The notes beneath the pieces are model-generated. The model did not search any database and was not told where the DNA came from. It was given only the letters and a program-made list of their open reading frames with translations. 30,303 nt of DNA from Ilumatobacteraceae bacterium. Its GTDB lineage: Bacteria > Actinomycetota > Acidimicrobiia > Acidimicrobiales > Ilumatobacteraceae. Each line of letters opens with the position of its first letter. Position 1 is the first letter of the stretch. Both the position numbers and the translations under genes were made by a program. The stretch spans positions 1 through 30,303 of the forward strand of contig JANQZQ010000057.1 in assembly GCA_030728545.1 (NCBI GenBank), read 5' to 3'. This document shows positions 22,986 through 30,303 of this stretch, piece after piece.

Positions 22986-24146
22986 TTACTGGCTGTTGGG
23001 CTCTTTGGCAGGGATGAGCCTGAGCCTGCCGTCACCGTCAAACGACAGACCGGTTTCGCCCGCCAGCAGCTTTTCGATGTCGCGGCCAACCAAATCGCGT
23101 CGCCAACCCTGCGCCAAGCGCGACTCTCCCCCCGCCAGCAACGCCACGATGTCGCGGTTGGTTGCCACCAATGTGGGATCAATTTCGTGGGTGCGAGCGA
23201 GTTCTCCGATCCATGCAGTCACCAGGGTGACCGCTGGTCGCAAGCGCTTCTCAAGCGGGTCGTGTGTATTGGCTTCGATCTCCACCACTCGTTCGCGACC
23301 ATCGCGCACAGCCGCCAACACCTCCCGCGCGATCGAGCCATTGAGATAGCGCTCATCCACCCCACGCGCATGCGACAACTCTTCGGTAGATGCAGGCGCA
23401 GCCTGGGCGATACCAACCAACGCCATATCGCTCATCACTCGTCGTAATGGCACGTTGGTGGCCATCGCCCGACGCTCGCGCCAAGCAGCAAGCGCTTGTG
23501 CGACACCGCGTGACACACCCTTCAACGCCCGAGCATCTTTGATGCGCAGCCACGCTTCGTCGGGGTTGCTTTCCCCCCAGGGCCGCAGGCGCAGTTCTTC
23601 GCAAGCTTGGGCCACCCAATCACTGCGACCAAGTTCGTTGAGCCGAGCGCCGATGCGTTCGTATAGCTGCTCAAGGTATGCCACGTCGCTGCGTGCGTAT
23701 TCACATTGACTTGTGGTGAGTGGTCGACGCATCCAATCGGTCATGCGATCACCTTTAGACAACATCACCTTCAACTGAGACTGCACGAGTGCTGCCAGTG
23801 ACGGTGTGGAATAGCCGATGAATCCTGCAGCTAGTTGCGTGTCAAACATTCGACTCGGCACTTCACCGACTGCGTAGCGCATGACTTCGAGATCTTGTTG
23901 CGATGCGTGCAGCAAAGCCAGCCCGGGCCCGCGCAACAAATCTCCGAGGCCCCGCGGGTCGACTGCGAGTGGGTCGATGAGCACGTTGTTGTTGCCCCAC
24001 TGCAATTGCACGAGGGCCAAGCGCGGAAAGTATGTTCGCTCGCGATGAAATTCGGTATCTAGGGAGTAAATCGATGCAGTAAGTGCATCACGTACCACGT
24101 CGGCCAGTGCCGCATCATCGGCAACGAAGTGCTCGGCGATGGTCAC
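22986..24146 (-). CDS. rnd: ribonuclease D (DEDDy 3'-5' exonuclease with HRDC domain)
   Basis: A 386-residue 3'-5' exoribonuclease for tRNA 3'-end trimming and structured RNA turnover. The exonuclease motifs are SLDTEFHRE (Exo I), HASQQDLEV (Exo II) and YARSDVAYLEQLY (Exo III, DEDDy type). An HRDC-like domain follows (DARALKGVSRGVAQALAAWRERRA) and then a second helical repeat. The frame is open to 24221 but would overlap the rhodanese gene. The GTG at 24146 gives a normal N-terminus 16 nt after that gene's stop; a TTG at 24179 is the alternative. A 70-nt gap with a hairpin separates it from the typA group. Confidence 0.92.
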   Translation of the reverse strand: MTIAEHFVADDAALADVVRDALTASIYSLDTEFHRERTYFPRLALVQLQWGNNNVLIDPLAVDPRGLGDLLRGPGLALLHASQQDLEVMRYAVGEVPSRMFDTQLAAGFIGYSTPSLAALVQSQLKVMLSKGDRMTDWMRRPLTTSQCEYARSDVAYLEQLYERIGARLNELGRSDWVAQACEELRLRPWGESNPDEAWLRIKDARALKGVSRGVAQALAAWRERRAMATNVPLRRVMSDMALVGIAQAAPASTEELSHARGVDERYLNGSIAREVLAAVRDGRERVVEIEANTHDPLEKRLRPAVTLVTAWIGELARTHEIDPTLVATNRDIVALLAGGESRLAQGWRRDLVGRDIEKLLAGETGLSFDGDGRLRLIPAKEPNSQ

Positions 24147-24162
24147 ACCGGCACCGAGTAGT

Positions 24163-24486
24163 TCACGCTTGGTCGCCAACCGCGAGGGGGTTGCCCAGGG
24201 CCGCGAAACCCATCGTGCCACCAGCCACGTTGATCACGTTGGTGACACCCGCATCGTGCAGGAACTCGCACGCCCGCATGCTGCGGCCGCCAGTTTGGCA
24301 AACGACGTACACCGAGACTGGTTTGCGAAACAACTCCACTGACTCGGGCACTAGTCCAAGCGGCACCGAGATTGCGCCTGGCACATGCCCTTCGCGATAC
24401 TCGTCGGGCTCGCGCACATCTATGACGGCGACGCCCCGCTCTAGCAACAACGCCAGGTCCCCTGCAGTAATTTCTCGTATTGACAC
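24163..24486 (-). CDS. single-domain rhodanese-like protein
   Basis: 107 residues, one rhodanese domain. The N-terminal half has the conserved VIDVREPDEYREGHVPGAISVPLG. The active-site loop is CQTGGRS, with the catalytic Cys that would carry a persulfide. It is expected to be a cytoplasmic sulfur carrier or sulfurtransferase; the acceptor is unknown. The start is the GTG at 24486, with TAGGCT 8 nt upstream and no good Shine-Dalgarno. It lies 11 nt after the MobA-like gene and just before RNase D. Sulfur donation toward molybdenum cofactor is possible from context but not shown. Confidence 0.93.
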   Translation of the reverse strand: MSIREITAGDLALLLERGVAVIDVREPDEYREGHVPGAISVPLGLVPESVELFRKPVSVYVVCQTGGRSMRACEFLHDAGVTNVINVAGGTMGFAALGNPLAVGDQA

Positions 24487-24494
24487 GAGCGCCG

Positions 24495-24500
24495 AGCCTA
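24495..24500 (-). promoter_or_regulatory. candidate -10 hexamer for rhodanese-rnd
   Basis: Minus-strand TAGGCT, overlapping the stop codon region of the MobA-like gene, ends 8 nt before the rhodanese GTG. It suggests a leaderless internal transcript. Confidence 0.35.
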
Positions 24501-25127
24501 TCTAGCACCACGCAAGGCAGCGGCGATGTCGACCAGCGTTATTTGGTCGTTGATATTCACTGCTTCATCCTCGCCAATGCCCAACCGAGTCACACGCACA
24601 GTTGCCGCAGCTCGGTGCACAGCACGTTCACCCTGCTCGTAGGCCGCGCGCAGCGGGGCTAAGGCCGAAACATTGGCTGCCATGATCGACCAGTGGGCGT
24701 GCTCTGCATTTGACGAAGCAACGGCAATGTCGAATGCTGAAATACTGTCCCGCTCAGCAGCACCGCCACTCAGCGCAGCAACCAACTGCTGCAGCGTCTG
24801 AGTCGTCACTAGTGGTACATCACAACCCAAGATGATTACTGATTCACATTCTCTGTCCCGCGCATACGTGAGCGCCGCCAATATGCCAAGTAGCGAACTG
24901 CGCTCAGTGGTGTCGACACCGACAATCGCATCATCCACGTAGCCAGCCAACGGGTCGATTGCCAGCCGCCGCTCGCCCCCGACATACGCCAAACAATCCA
25001 CCGGAACGCTGCGCAAGGTATGTAATTGGTGGTCAAGCAAGCTGACGCCATCCAGTTGTGCGTCAGCCTTGTTTGATCCGAACCGCCTACTTGCCCCGCC
25101 AACCAACACCGCGCCGAGGATGGGCAA
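24498..25127 (-). CDS. mobA: molybdenum cofactor guanylyltransferase (MobA-like nucleotidyltransferase)
   Basis: A 209-residue nucleotidyltransferase of the MobA type, expected to link GMP to molybdopterin for molybdoenzymes. It has the N-terminal nucleotide-binding signature GAVLVGGASRRFGSNKADAQLDG, a metal-binding Asp in ILGCDVPLVT, and a C-terminal VNINDQITL typical of the family. It starts at the TTG at 25127, supported by GAGG 9 nt upstream and by the fact that the signature begins only a few residues later. It follows the DUF3151 gene by 5 nt. A related sugar or cofactor nucleotidyltransferase cannot be excluded. No molybdoenzyme lies in the window. Confidence 0.85.
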   Translation of the reverse strand: MPILGAVLVGGASRRFGSNKADAQLDGVSLLDHQLHTLRSVPVDCLAYVGGERRLAIDPLAGYVDDAIVGVDTTERSSLLGILAALTYARDRECESVIILGCDVPLVTTQTLQQLVAALSGGAAERDSISAFDIAVASSNAEHAHWSIMAANVSALAPLRAAYEQGERAVHRAAATVRVTRLGIGEDEAVNINDQITLVDIAAALRGAR

Positions 25128-25132
25128 CGCTG

Positions 25133-25564
25133 TCAGCCTCGCCCGCGCGGGTCAAGCTGCAGCAGAAATTGTTGGCAGCGCACCGCTTCGGCTTCTTCGC
25201 CGATGACACCAGCATTCACCGCTAGGCCTTCCAAACATTCCAGAATCCCATGGTTGGAAGGATGCACCCAACGCACATATCCCGACCCACGCCAGCCGTT
25301 GGCGCGCAATTGATCTAAACCACGGTGATACCCGACGCGAAACGCCATGTAGGCCTCAATACCCGGCGTGCTATTGCGCCCGAGCGCTGCCCAAGCTTGC
25401 AAGCAGGTGGGATACTTCGCAGCAATCGCAGCAACCGCAGCACGACGCTGAGCGGGTTCACTGGCCAAAGCCTGGGCCAACTCGTGTGCGATGTGTGCTT
25501 CTAGTGGCGGCATCACAGTTTCGGGTGGGCCGCTGCGCGACATTGAAATCGGCTGGTCACTCAT
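25133..25564 (-). CDS. DUF3151 family protein
   Basis: A 143-residue soluble protein that matches the actinobacterial DUF3151 pattern: an N-terminal PPETVMP, a helical middle (AAIAAKYPTCLQAWAALGR), the highly typical EAYMAFRVGYHRGLDQLRANGWRGSG, then HPSNHGILECLEGLA and a C-terminal CQQFLLQLDPRGRG. The family has no known function. It starts at the ATG at 25564, with a weak GAGA upstream. It is the first gene of a minus-strand run into mobA, rhodanese and rnd, and is divergent from the 96-residue membrane protein by 57 nt. Confidence 0.92.
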   Translation of the reverse strand: MSDQPISMSRSGPPETVMPPLEAHIAHELAQALASEPAQRRAAVAAIAAKYPTCLQAWAALGRNSTPGIEAYMAFRVGYHRGLDQLRANGWRGSGYVRWVHPSNHGILECLEGLAVNAGVIGEEAEAVRCQQFLLQLDPRGRG

Positions 25565-25621
25565 CGGCTTGGTCTCATATGCACACTCTACGAAGGTGGT
25601 GCTGGCAGACTTTGCAACGTC

Positions 25622-25912
25622 ATGGATCTGTCATCGTTCAATGCCCAGTCGGCGCGTGATATGTCGCTCATTGCGATGGTGGCGGGTGTCTTTGGGGTGC
25701 TATTGGTCTTGAAGTTCGTGTCATCGGTGGTGTCCAAGCTGCTGCTCATCGCGGTCTTTGCCGGTGTTATTTGGTTCGGCTTCACCCAGCGCGACTCGCT
25801 ATCGGCTTGCATTGCCGAAATTCAGACCCGCGTCGAACAAGGTGACACCAGCGATATCACCTGTAGTTTCTTCGGGCGTGACGTCTCGGTCGAAATCCCG
25901 TTCCAGCAGTAA
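25622..25912 (+). CDS. small two-pass membrane protein, unknown function
   Basis: 96 residues. Two hydrophobic segments (about 15-31 and 38-54) form a hairpin, followed by a soluble tail with two Cys (63 and 81) that could form a disulfide if the tail is outside. I recognise no family. The ATG at 25622 has no Shine-Dalgarno; GACTTT lies 8 nt upstream, a poor match to the TANNNT seen at other starts. The end may overlap the start of the M18 peptidase by 35 nt. Confidence 0.75.
   Translation: MDLSSFNAQSARDMSLIAMVAGVFGVLLVLKFVSSVVSKLLLIAVFAGVIWFGFTQRDSLSACIAEIQTRVEQGDTSDITCSFFGRDVSVEIPFQQ
25864..25869 (+). promoter_or_regulatory. candidate -10 hexamer for the M18 aminopeptidase
   Basis: TAGTTT lies 8 nt before the GTG at 25878, inside the end of the membrane-protein gene. 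It fits the leaderless pattern but depends on that start being correct. Confidence 0.3.
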
Positions 25913-27230
25913 GCCCAAAACTGCCCAGCGAGCCAAGGCAAGTGCCCGCACCAGCGTGTCGGCCCCAACAGTCGACAGCCTCTTAGATTTCTTGCACCGC
26001 TCACCCACCGCTCACCACGTGGTGGCAACAGCGGCCCAGCGTTTGCTCGCCGCAGGTTTCACGTGGTTCGACGCCCTGAGCAGCCTGCCTGCAACACAGC
26101 AGCCAGTAAAAGGTTTCGTCACTCGCGACGGCGCGCTCGTGGCATTCGCTGTTCCGCACGCGAGCGCGAATCACTTTCGCGTAGTCGGCGCGCACACCGA
26201 CTCACCGGGATTACATCTCAAGCCCAACCCAGAGGGTGTGGCCGCCAACTTTGGCACTCTCGAAGTGGAGATCTATGGTTCGCCTCTGCTGAACTCGTGG
26301 CTGGACCGCGATCTCAACATTGCCGGCTACGTGGTGCATCGCGATGGCACACAGCGATTGTTCACATCGCCATCGCCGGTTGCTCGGCTTGCCCAACTCG
26401 CCATTCATCTCGACCGTGGTGTAAATGAAAACGGCGTCGTGCTCGACAAGCACGCCCATCTGCGACCTGTGTGGCACACCGGTGCTGCTGACCTCAGCGT
26501 TCGCGAGCTGGCTGCCAAGTGGGCTGGGGTTGCCGAGCGTGATGTGGTTGCGGTGCACGCTCAGTTAGTGGACCATGAGCCTGCGCGGGTGATTGGCGTT
26601 GATCAATCGATGGTCGCAGGCGGCCGGCTTGATAATCAACTGTCCTGTTGGGCGGCAATCGAAGCCGTGTGCAGCACCAGCCGAACCACAGCGAGTGATG
26701 CGGGCATTGGCGTGGTGGCATTGTTTGACCACGAAGAAGTGGGCAGCGAGAGCACTACGGGTGCTGCTGGGCCACTCTTGGAGCACATGTTGGAACGCAT
26801 CGCTCATTCGATTGGCCGCAGCCGCAATGACTACTTGGCGATGTTGCCAGGCTCGTCATGTTTGTCATGCGACAATGCCCACGCCGTGCACCCCAACTAT
26901 CCCGAGCGCCATGATCCCAAGCATGCACCGTTTATCAATCGTGGCGTAGCACTCAAGAGCAATTCCAACCAACGTTATGCGACGTCAGCATCATCAGCGG
27001 TCGCATTTCTTTCTGCTTGCGCTGCTGCGAAGGTTAATCATCAACTGTTTGTATCGCGCAACAGCATGCCGTGCGGCTCAACCATTGGCCCCATTACCGC
27101 AACACGGCTGGGTATCGACACAGTAGATGTGGGTGTACCTCAGTTGTCGATGCACTCGGCGCGCGAAGTGTGCGGGGTGCGCGATGCACTTGACCTGCCA
27201 CGTATCGTCGGCGAATTCTTGCGCGGCTAG
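25878..27230 (+). CDS. apeB: M18 family aminopeptidase
   Basis: A zinc aminopeptidase of family M18 that removes N-terminal residues from peptides in the cytoplasm. Metal ligands and neighbours are visible: VVGAHTDSPGLHLKP, GGRLDNQLSCW, FDHEEVGSEST, RNSMPCGSTIGPITA and QLSMHSAREVCG. From the GTG at 25878 it is 450 residues with a basic, Ser/Ala/Lys-rich tail of about 26 residues before the family domain (VDSLLDFLHRSPT). From the GTG at 25956 it is 424 residues, closer to the family norm. I chose 25878 for its TAGTTT hexamer, with low certainty; neither start has a Shine-Dalgarno. The catalytic body is intact. Confidence 0.93.
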   Translation: MTSRSKSRSSSKPKTAQRAKASARTSVSAPTVDSLLDFLHRSPTAHHVVATAAQRLLAAGFTWFDALSSLPATQQPVKGFVTRDGALVAFAVPHASANHFRVVGAHTDSPGLHLKPNPEGVAANFGTLEVEIYGSPLLNSWLDRDLNIAGYVVHRDGTQRLFTSPSPVARLAQLAIHLDRGVNENGVVLDKHAHLRPVWHTGAADLSVRELAAKWAGVAERDVVAVHAQLVDHEPARVIGVDQSMVAGGRLDNQLSCWAAIEAVCSTSRTTASDAGIGVVALFDHEEVGSESTTGAAGPLLEHMLERIAHSIGRSRNDYLAMLPGSSCLSCDNAHAVHPNYPERHDPKHAPFINRGVALKSNSNQRYATSASSAVAFLSACAAAKVNHQLFVSRNSMPCGSTIGPITATRLGIDTVDVGVPQLSMHSAREVCGVRDALDLPRIVGEFLRG

Positions 27231-27240
27231 AAGCTATTTC

Positions 27241-27921
27241 TTAAGCGTCACCCACACGGCCACGAGCATCGTCGAACGCAGCCTGCAGCGCTTCAGCCAA
27301 CTCTGCAGTTATCGCTGCCATCCGCTCGCGATCAACTCGGCTGGTGGTGCTGCGCTCAACAATGATTGGCGCACCGATGGTGAGATGGCACTTGCGCGGC
27401 CAAATCATCTTTGAACCTTTGCGCATAACTTTTTCTGATCCGCCAATACCCACCGGCACGATGGGAACACCGCGTTTCAAAGCGACGTAGGCGGGCCCTT
27501 CGAAAAGTGGCTGCAAGATGCTGCCACTCTGGCGCGTGCCTTCGGGAAACATCACGAGCGGCTCACCGGCATCGAGCACTGCAACGCAGCGCTTGAGGGC
27601 TTCGAGATCGGCAGCACCTCGCGTAACAGGAAACCCACCGAGCAGCGTGAACAATTTGCCGATGCTGCGAATCTTCCAGAGCGAGTCTTTGCCCATGAAG
27701 CGAGCTCGTCGGCGGGTGATGAACGACGCCAAAGGCGAATCGATGTTCGAGCGGTGCACTGGCGCAATGATGTATGCGCCAGACTTTGGTAAGTGCTCGC
27801 GACCGCTAATCGAATACCTAAACCACAGTTTGCAGAGCACCAGCAGCACATCGCGAATCACGAAATACGTGAGGCGGGTTGCTAACGACTGCCCCACCAA
27901 GCCTGTTTCGTATTTTGTCAT
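27241..27921 (-). CDS. plsC: 1-acyl-sn-glycerol-3-phosphate acyltransferase (PlsC family)
   Basis: A 226-residue membrane-associated acyltransferase of phospholipid synthesis that acylates lysophosphatidic acid. It has the HRSNIDSP motif (HX4D catalytic pair), the GGFPVTRG segment, the FPEGTR substrate-binding motif and the VPIVPVGIGG block. A hydrophobic stretch near the N-terminus (YFVIRDVLLVLCKLWF) would hold it at the membrane. The ATG at 27921 overlaps the cmk stop as ATGA. The pairing of cmk and plsC recurs in many bacteria. The true acyl acceptor cannot be told from sequence alone. Confidence 0.93.
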   Translation of the reverse strand: MTKYETGLVGQSLATRLTYFVIRDVLLVLCKLWFRYSISGREHLPKSGAYIIAPVHRSNIDSPLASFITRRRARFMGKDSLWKIRSIGKLFTLLGGFPVTRGAADLEALKRCVAVLDAGEPLVMFPEGTRQSGSILQPLFEGPAYVALKRGVPIVPVGIGGSEKVMRKGSKMIWPRKCHLTIGAPIIVERSTTSRVDRERMAAITAELAEALQAAFDDARGRVGDA

Positions 27922-28571
27922 GACGATTTGAGGCGCAGGGTGAGGAGTGTTCGAATATCGGCAACAATTTGGTCAACGCTGCGATTGCTCGTGTCGACCA
28001 CGACGGCATCGGGTGTTTGGCGCAGCGGGCTGTCAGCGCGGGTGGAATCACGTTCGTCGCGTTCGGCAATGGCGCGCGCGATTTCTGCCACGTCTCCCCC
28101 GTGCTGAGCAACCCGCCTTTCCGCCCGCACAAGTGGCGTCGCCACAAGATATACCTTCAATGTGGCATCCGGAAAGACAACAGAGCCGATGTCGCGACCT
28201 TCTACAACGCCCCCATTGTGATCAGCAATCCATTGACGTTGTCGTAGTCGCATCTCATCGCGCACGACTGAATTCGCAGCAATGTGGCTCACCGCAGCGT
28301 CAATTTCAGGTGTGCGAATCGCCGCAGTGGCATCCACGTTGTCCACTTCCAAAGTGTCAGCTGTTTGAACGAATACCACGCTCTGTGCTACTCGACCAAC
28401 TGCATCAACATCAGTGGCCGAGAGCCCTTTGCGCAGCACCGCAAAAGTGACGCCGCGATACATCGCACCTGTATCGAGATACGCGATGCCCAGATCACGA
28501 GCAAGCGCTTTGGCAATCGTGCTCTTACCGGCCCCAGCTGGGCCATCGATTGCGATTACTACGGGCTGCAT
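27918..28571 (-). CDS. cmk: cytidylate kinase
   Basis: A 217-residue CMP/dCMP kinase that makes CDP and dCDP from ATP. It has the P-loop IDGPAGAGKST (about 8-18), LDTGAMYR for nucleotide binding, VVEGRDIGSVVFPDA and the C-terminal lid RDERDSTRADSPL. The frame is open to 28682, but the ATG at 28571 directly precedes VVIAIDGPAGAGK, the usual N-terminus, and shares a base with the guaB1 stop (TAATG). Its own stop overlaps plsC by 4 nt, so guaB1, cmk and plsC look like one coupled operon. Confidence 0.95.
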   Translation of the reverse strand: MQPVVIAIDGPAGAGKSTIAKALARDLGIAYLDTGAMYRGVTFAVLRKGLSATDVDAVGRVAQSVVFVQTADTLEVDNVDATAAIRTPEIDAAVSHIAANSVVRDEMRLRQRQWIADHNGGVVEGRDIGSVVFPDATLKVYLVATPLVRAERRVAQHGGDVAEIARAIAERDERDSTRADSPLRQTPDAVVVDTSNRSVDQIVADIRTLLTLRLKSS

Positions 28572-30007
28572 TACCAACTGGTATCGATCGGACGACCTTC
28601 GTCGTATCCCGACGCACTTTGTATCCCAACGATGGCACGCGAATGCAATTCGGTGACGCTGCGCGCACCCGAATAGGTGCACGACGAACGAACGCCAGCC
28701 ACGATCTGATCAATGATGTCTTCCACGCCGGGGCGCGCGGTATCGAGATACATCCGCGAGGTGCTGATGCCTTCTTCAAACAATTCTTTGCGGGCACGCT
28801 CGACAGCAGTTTCGGTGCGGGTGCGATTGCGCACGGCACGATTCGATGCCATCCCAAAACTTTCTTTGTACAACCGACCGTGGGTATCGCGCACCGTGTC
28901 GGCGGCCGATTCGTAGGTACCTGCCAGAAGCGAACCAAACATCACATTGCTGGCACCAGCAGCCAAGCCGAGTGCCACGTCGCGCGGATAGCGCACCCCG
29001 CCGTCAGCCCATACGTGTTTGCCCAGATCCTGGGCTGCGCTCGAGCACTCGAGCACAGCAGAAAATTGTGGACGCCCAACACCAGTCATCATGCGGGTGG
29101 TGCACATGGCCCCAGGGCCTACGCCAACCTTGACGATGTCGGCACCTGCGCTAATGAGATCGCGTGTGCCTTGGGCAGTCACCACGTTGCCTGCTACCAC
29201 CGGCGTGGCATCCACGTGACGGCGCACTTCGCTGACTACTTCCAGCATGCGATCTTGGTGCCCGTGTGCTGTGTCGACGACGATGACATCAACACCGAGC
29301 GCGGCTAAAGCCTTGGCTCGCGTCGCCGGATCAGCATTGACCCCAACTGCAACAGCGATAAGCAAATTGCCATTGCGATCAACAGCCGGTTGATAAATCG
29401 TGCTGCGTAACGCACCTTTTCGAGTCATGCAGCCGCGCAGCTGGCCATGCGCCGACACCACTGGGGCAAAACTCAGGCGGGCGTCCGTCAAACGCTCGAA
29501 CATTGTCTGAGCATCAAGCCCATCAGGGAGCGTGAACACTTCGCGACTCATCACGTTGTGAATCTGGGTAAAACGATCAAAACCTGTGGCGTCATGTTCG
29601 GTGAAAATACCCACTGGCTGTTGGTCATCGTCTACCACCACCAGCGCTCCGTGCGAACGCTTGTGAATGAGGCTGAGGGCCTCGCCAACAGTGTCGTGGC
29701 CCGACAAGGTGATGGGTGTTTCATACACCGCATGGCGTGATTTAACGAACGACACGACGGTCGATACCACGTCAAGTGGAATGTCCTGTGGCAATACCAC
29801 CACTCCCCCACGGCGAGCCACAGTTTCGGCCATGCGACGCCCGGCGATGGCCGTCATGTTCGACACCACAATCGGAATCGTCGTACCAATGGCATCTGGG
29901 GTGCGCAGGTCAACGTGCATTCGTGACGACACCGACGACAGACTTGGCACCAAGAACACATCGTTGTAGGTGAGGTCGTAGTTCGGTTGACCATTCAAAA
30001 ACTGCAC
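28571..30007 (-). CDS. guaB1: GuaB1 family IMP dehydrogenase-related protein (probable GMP reductase)
   Basis: A 478-residue TIM-barrel protein of the IMP dehydrogenase/GMP reductase superfamily. The barrel is interrupted by two CBS repeats (about 90-210). The N-terminus FLNGQPNYDLTYNDVFLVPS is that of the actinobacterial GuaB1 group. The catalytic loop GVGPGAMCTTRMMTGVGRPQ carries Cys302. Mycobacterial GuaB1 has been reported to be a GMP reductase rather than an IMP dehydrogenase, so I expect purine salvage (GMP to IMP). The GTG at 30007 has AGGAGG 6 nt upstream, the strongest ribosome binding site in the window, which is why it is preferred over the TTG at 30022. Confidence 0.93.
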   Translation of the reverse strand: MQFLNGQPNYDLTYNDVFLVPSLSSVSSRMHVDLRTPDAIGTTIPIVVSNMTAIAGRRMAETVARRGGVVVLPQDIPLDVVSTVVSFVKSRHAVYETPITLSGHDTVGEALSLIHKRSHGALVVVDDDQQPVGIFTEHDATGFDRFTQIHNVMSREVFTLPDGLDAQTMFERLTDARLSFAPVVSAHGQLRGCMTRKGALRSTIYQPAVDRNGNLLIAVAVGVNADPATRAKALAALGVDVIVVDTAHGHQDRMLEVVSEVRRHVDATPVVAGNVVTAQGTRDLISAGADIVKVGVGPGAMCTTRMMTGVGRPQFSAVLECSSAAQDLGKHVWADGGVRYPRDVALGLAAGASNVMFGSLLAGTYESAADTVRDTHGRLYKESFGMASNRAVRNRTRTETAVERARKELFEEGISTSRMYLDTARPGVEDIIDQIVAGVRSSCTYSGARSVTELHSRAIVGIQSASGYDEGRPIDTSW

Positions 30008-30020
30008 GCCACACCTCCTC
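30008..30020 (-). promoter_or_regulatory. strong Shine-Dalgarno deciding the guaB1 start
   Basis: Minus-strand GAGGAGGT lies so that AGGAGG ends 6 nt before the GTG at 30007. It rules against the longer TTG start at 30022 and contrasts with the leaderless-looking starts of most other lead genes. Confidence 0.75.
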
Positions 30021-30047
30021 AACGAGCTTTAACCGACTTGCCAAGGC

Positions 30048-30053
30048 TACTCT
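30048..30053 (+). promoter_or_regulatory. candidate -10 hexamer for the alpha/beta hydrolase
   Basis: TACTCT lies 8 nt before the ATG at 30062, with no Shine-Dalgarno at that spacing, as for tkt and the ferredoxin. Confidence 0.4.
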
Positions 30054-30061
30054 TGCCCGCA

Positions 30062-30303
30062 ATGGACGTTACGGACAAGGCTGTTGCCAATCCAATTGGC
30101 AATCCAGCTGATGCGCCATCCCAACATCCGGTGCTGTTGGTGCATGGATGGGCTGGATCATTTGCCCACACCTGGCAACGCTCGGGTCTAGTCGATCTGC
30201 TTCGTGAATCAGGTCGCACAGTCGTGGAGTATGACCTCCCCGGGCACGGTCGTGCCACCAAGTCACACGACCCAGCCGACTATGGCGATTTGGCCGAGCA
30301 TCT
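30062..30303 (+). CDS. alpha/beta hydrolase, N-terminal part (runs off the window)
   Basis: The first 80 codons of an alpha/beta-hydrolase-fold protein. After a short leader come PVLLVHGWAGSFAHTW, with the HGW oxyanion-hole motif, and VVEYDLPGHGRATKS, the usual strand and turn after it. The nucleophile elbow and the catalytic Asp and His lie beyond the window, so the substrate cannot be guessed. The start is the ATG at 30062; a TTG at 30053 with AAGG upstream is an alternative. It is divergent from guaB1 by 54 nt. Confidence 0.85.
   Translation, partial: MDVTDKAVANPIGNPADAPSQHPVLLVHGWAGSFAHTWQRSGLVDLLRESGRTVVEYDLPGHGRATKSHDPADYGDLAEH

Noticed and set aside
1..30303. tRNA genes, CRISPR arrays, insertion sequences or att sites
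   Set aside because: I looked for T-loop signatures, regularly spaced repeats, transposase motifs and direct repeats at gene ends and saw none. All gaps between genes are under 100 nt.

Overview
The window is gene-dense, moderately GC-rich bacterial chromosome, about 95% coding, with no long non-coding stretch. It looks actinobacterial, most likely class Acidimicrobiia (Ilumatobacter-like). The evidence is a complete Pup-proteasome system (ARC/Mpa, Dop, Pup, PrcB, PrcA, PafA), HelY next to TatC and a TatA/B protein, a DUF3151 gene, and GuaB1. The class assignment is an inference from gene content, not a phylogeny. I see no tRNA, rRNA, insertion sequence, prophage or CRISPR array.

Layout. 1-3778 (minus): TatB-like protein, TatC, HelY helicase and the start of an unknown gene, chained by short overlaps. 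3825-4541 (plus): a lone GDPD-family phosphodiesterase. 4572-11478 (minus): the proteasome operon arc-dop-pup-prcB-prcA-pafA, followed by signal peptidase lepB where mycobacteria carry pafB-pafC. 11518-11763 (plus): a small ferredoxin divergent from arc. 11773-17056 (minus): an ADP-forming acyl-CoA synthetase, a PBP4-type carboxypeptidase, three small membrane proteins and the tRNA m1A58 methyltransferase. 17084-20693 (plus): an unknown protein, transketolase and transaldolase. 20679-25564 (minus): DUF3151 protein, MobA-like protein, rhodanese and RNase D, then a small unknown protein, TypA and another small unknown protein. 25622-27230 (plus): a small membrane protein and an M18 aminopeptidase. 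27241-30007 (minus): GuaB1, cytidylate kinase and a PlsC-type acyltransferase. 30062 to the end (plus): the start of an alpha/beta hydrolase.

How the genes fit together. Dop converts the C-terminal Gln of Pup to Glu, PafA ligates Pup to lysines of target proteins, and ARC unfolds the tagged proteins into the PrcAB 20S core. The rest is housekeeping: export (Tat, LepB), RNA processing (HelY, RNase D, TrmI), translation (TypA), nucleotide metabolism (Cmk, GuaB1), the non-oxidative pentose phosphate pathway (Tkt, Tal) and cell-wall or lipid work (DacB, PlsC).

Two architectural signals stand out. First, many gene starts have no Shine-Dalgarno sequence but carry a TANNNT hexamer 6-9 nt upstream of the start codon. 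This fits leaderless transcripts, and it helped choose the starts of lepB, the acyl-CoA synthetase and the M18 peptidase. Second, genes within operons overlap by 1 or 4 nt (ATGA, GTGA, TGATG, TAATG). Following that pattern, typA appears to start at a CTG codon (CTGA overlap), behind a hairpin that would mask the ribosome binding site of the gene it is coupled to.
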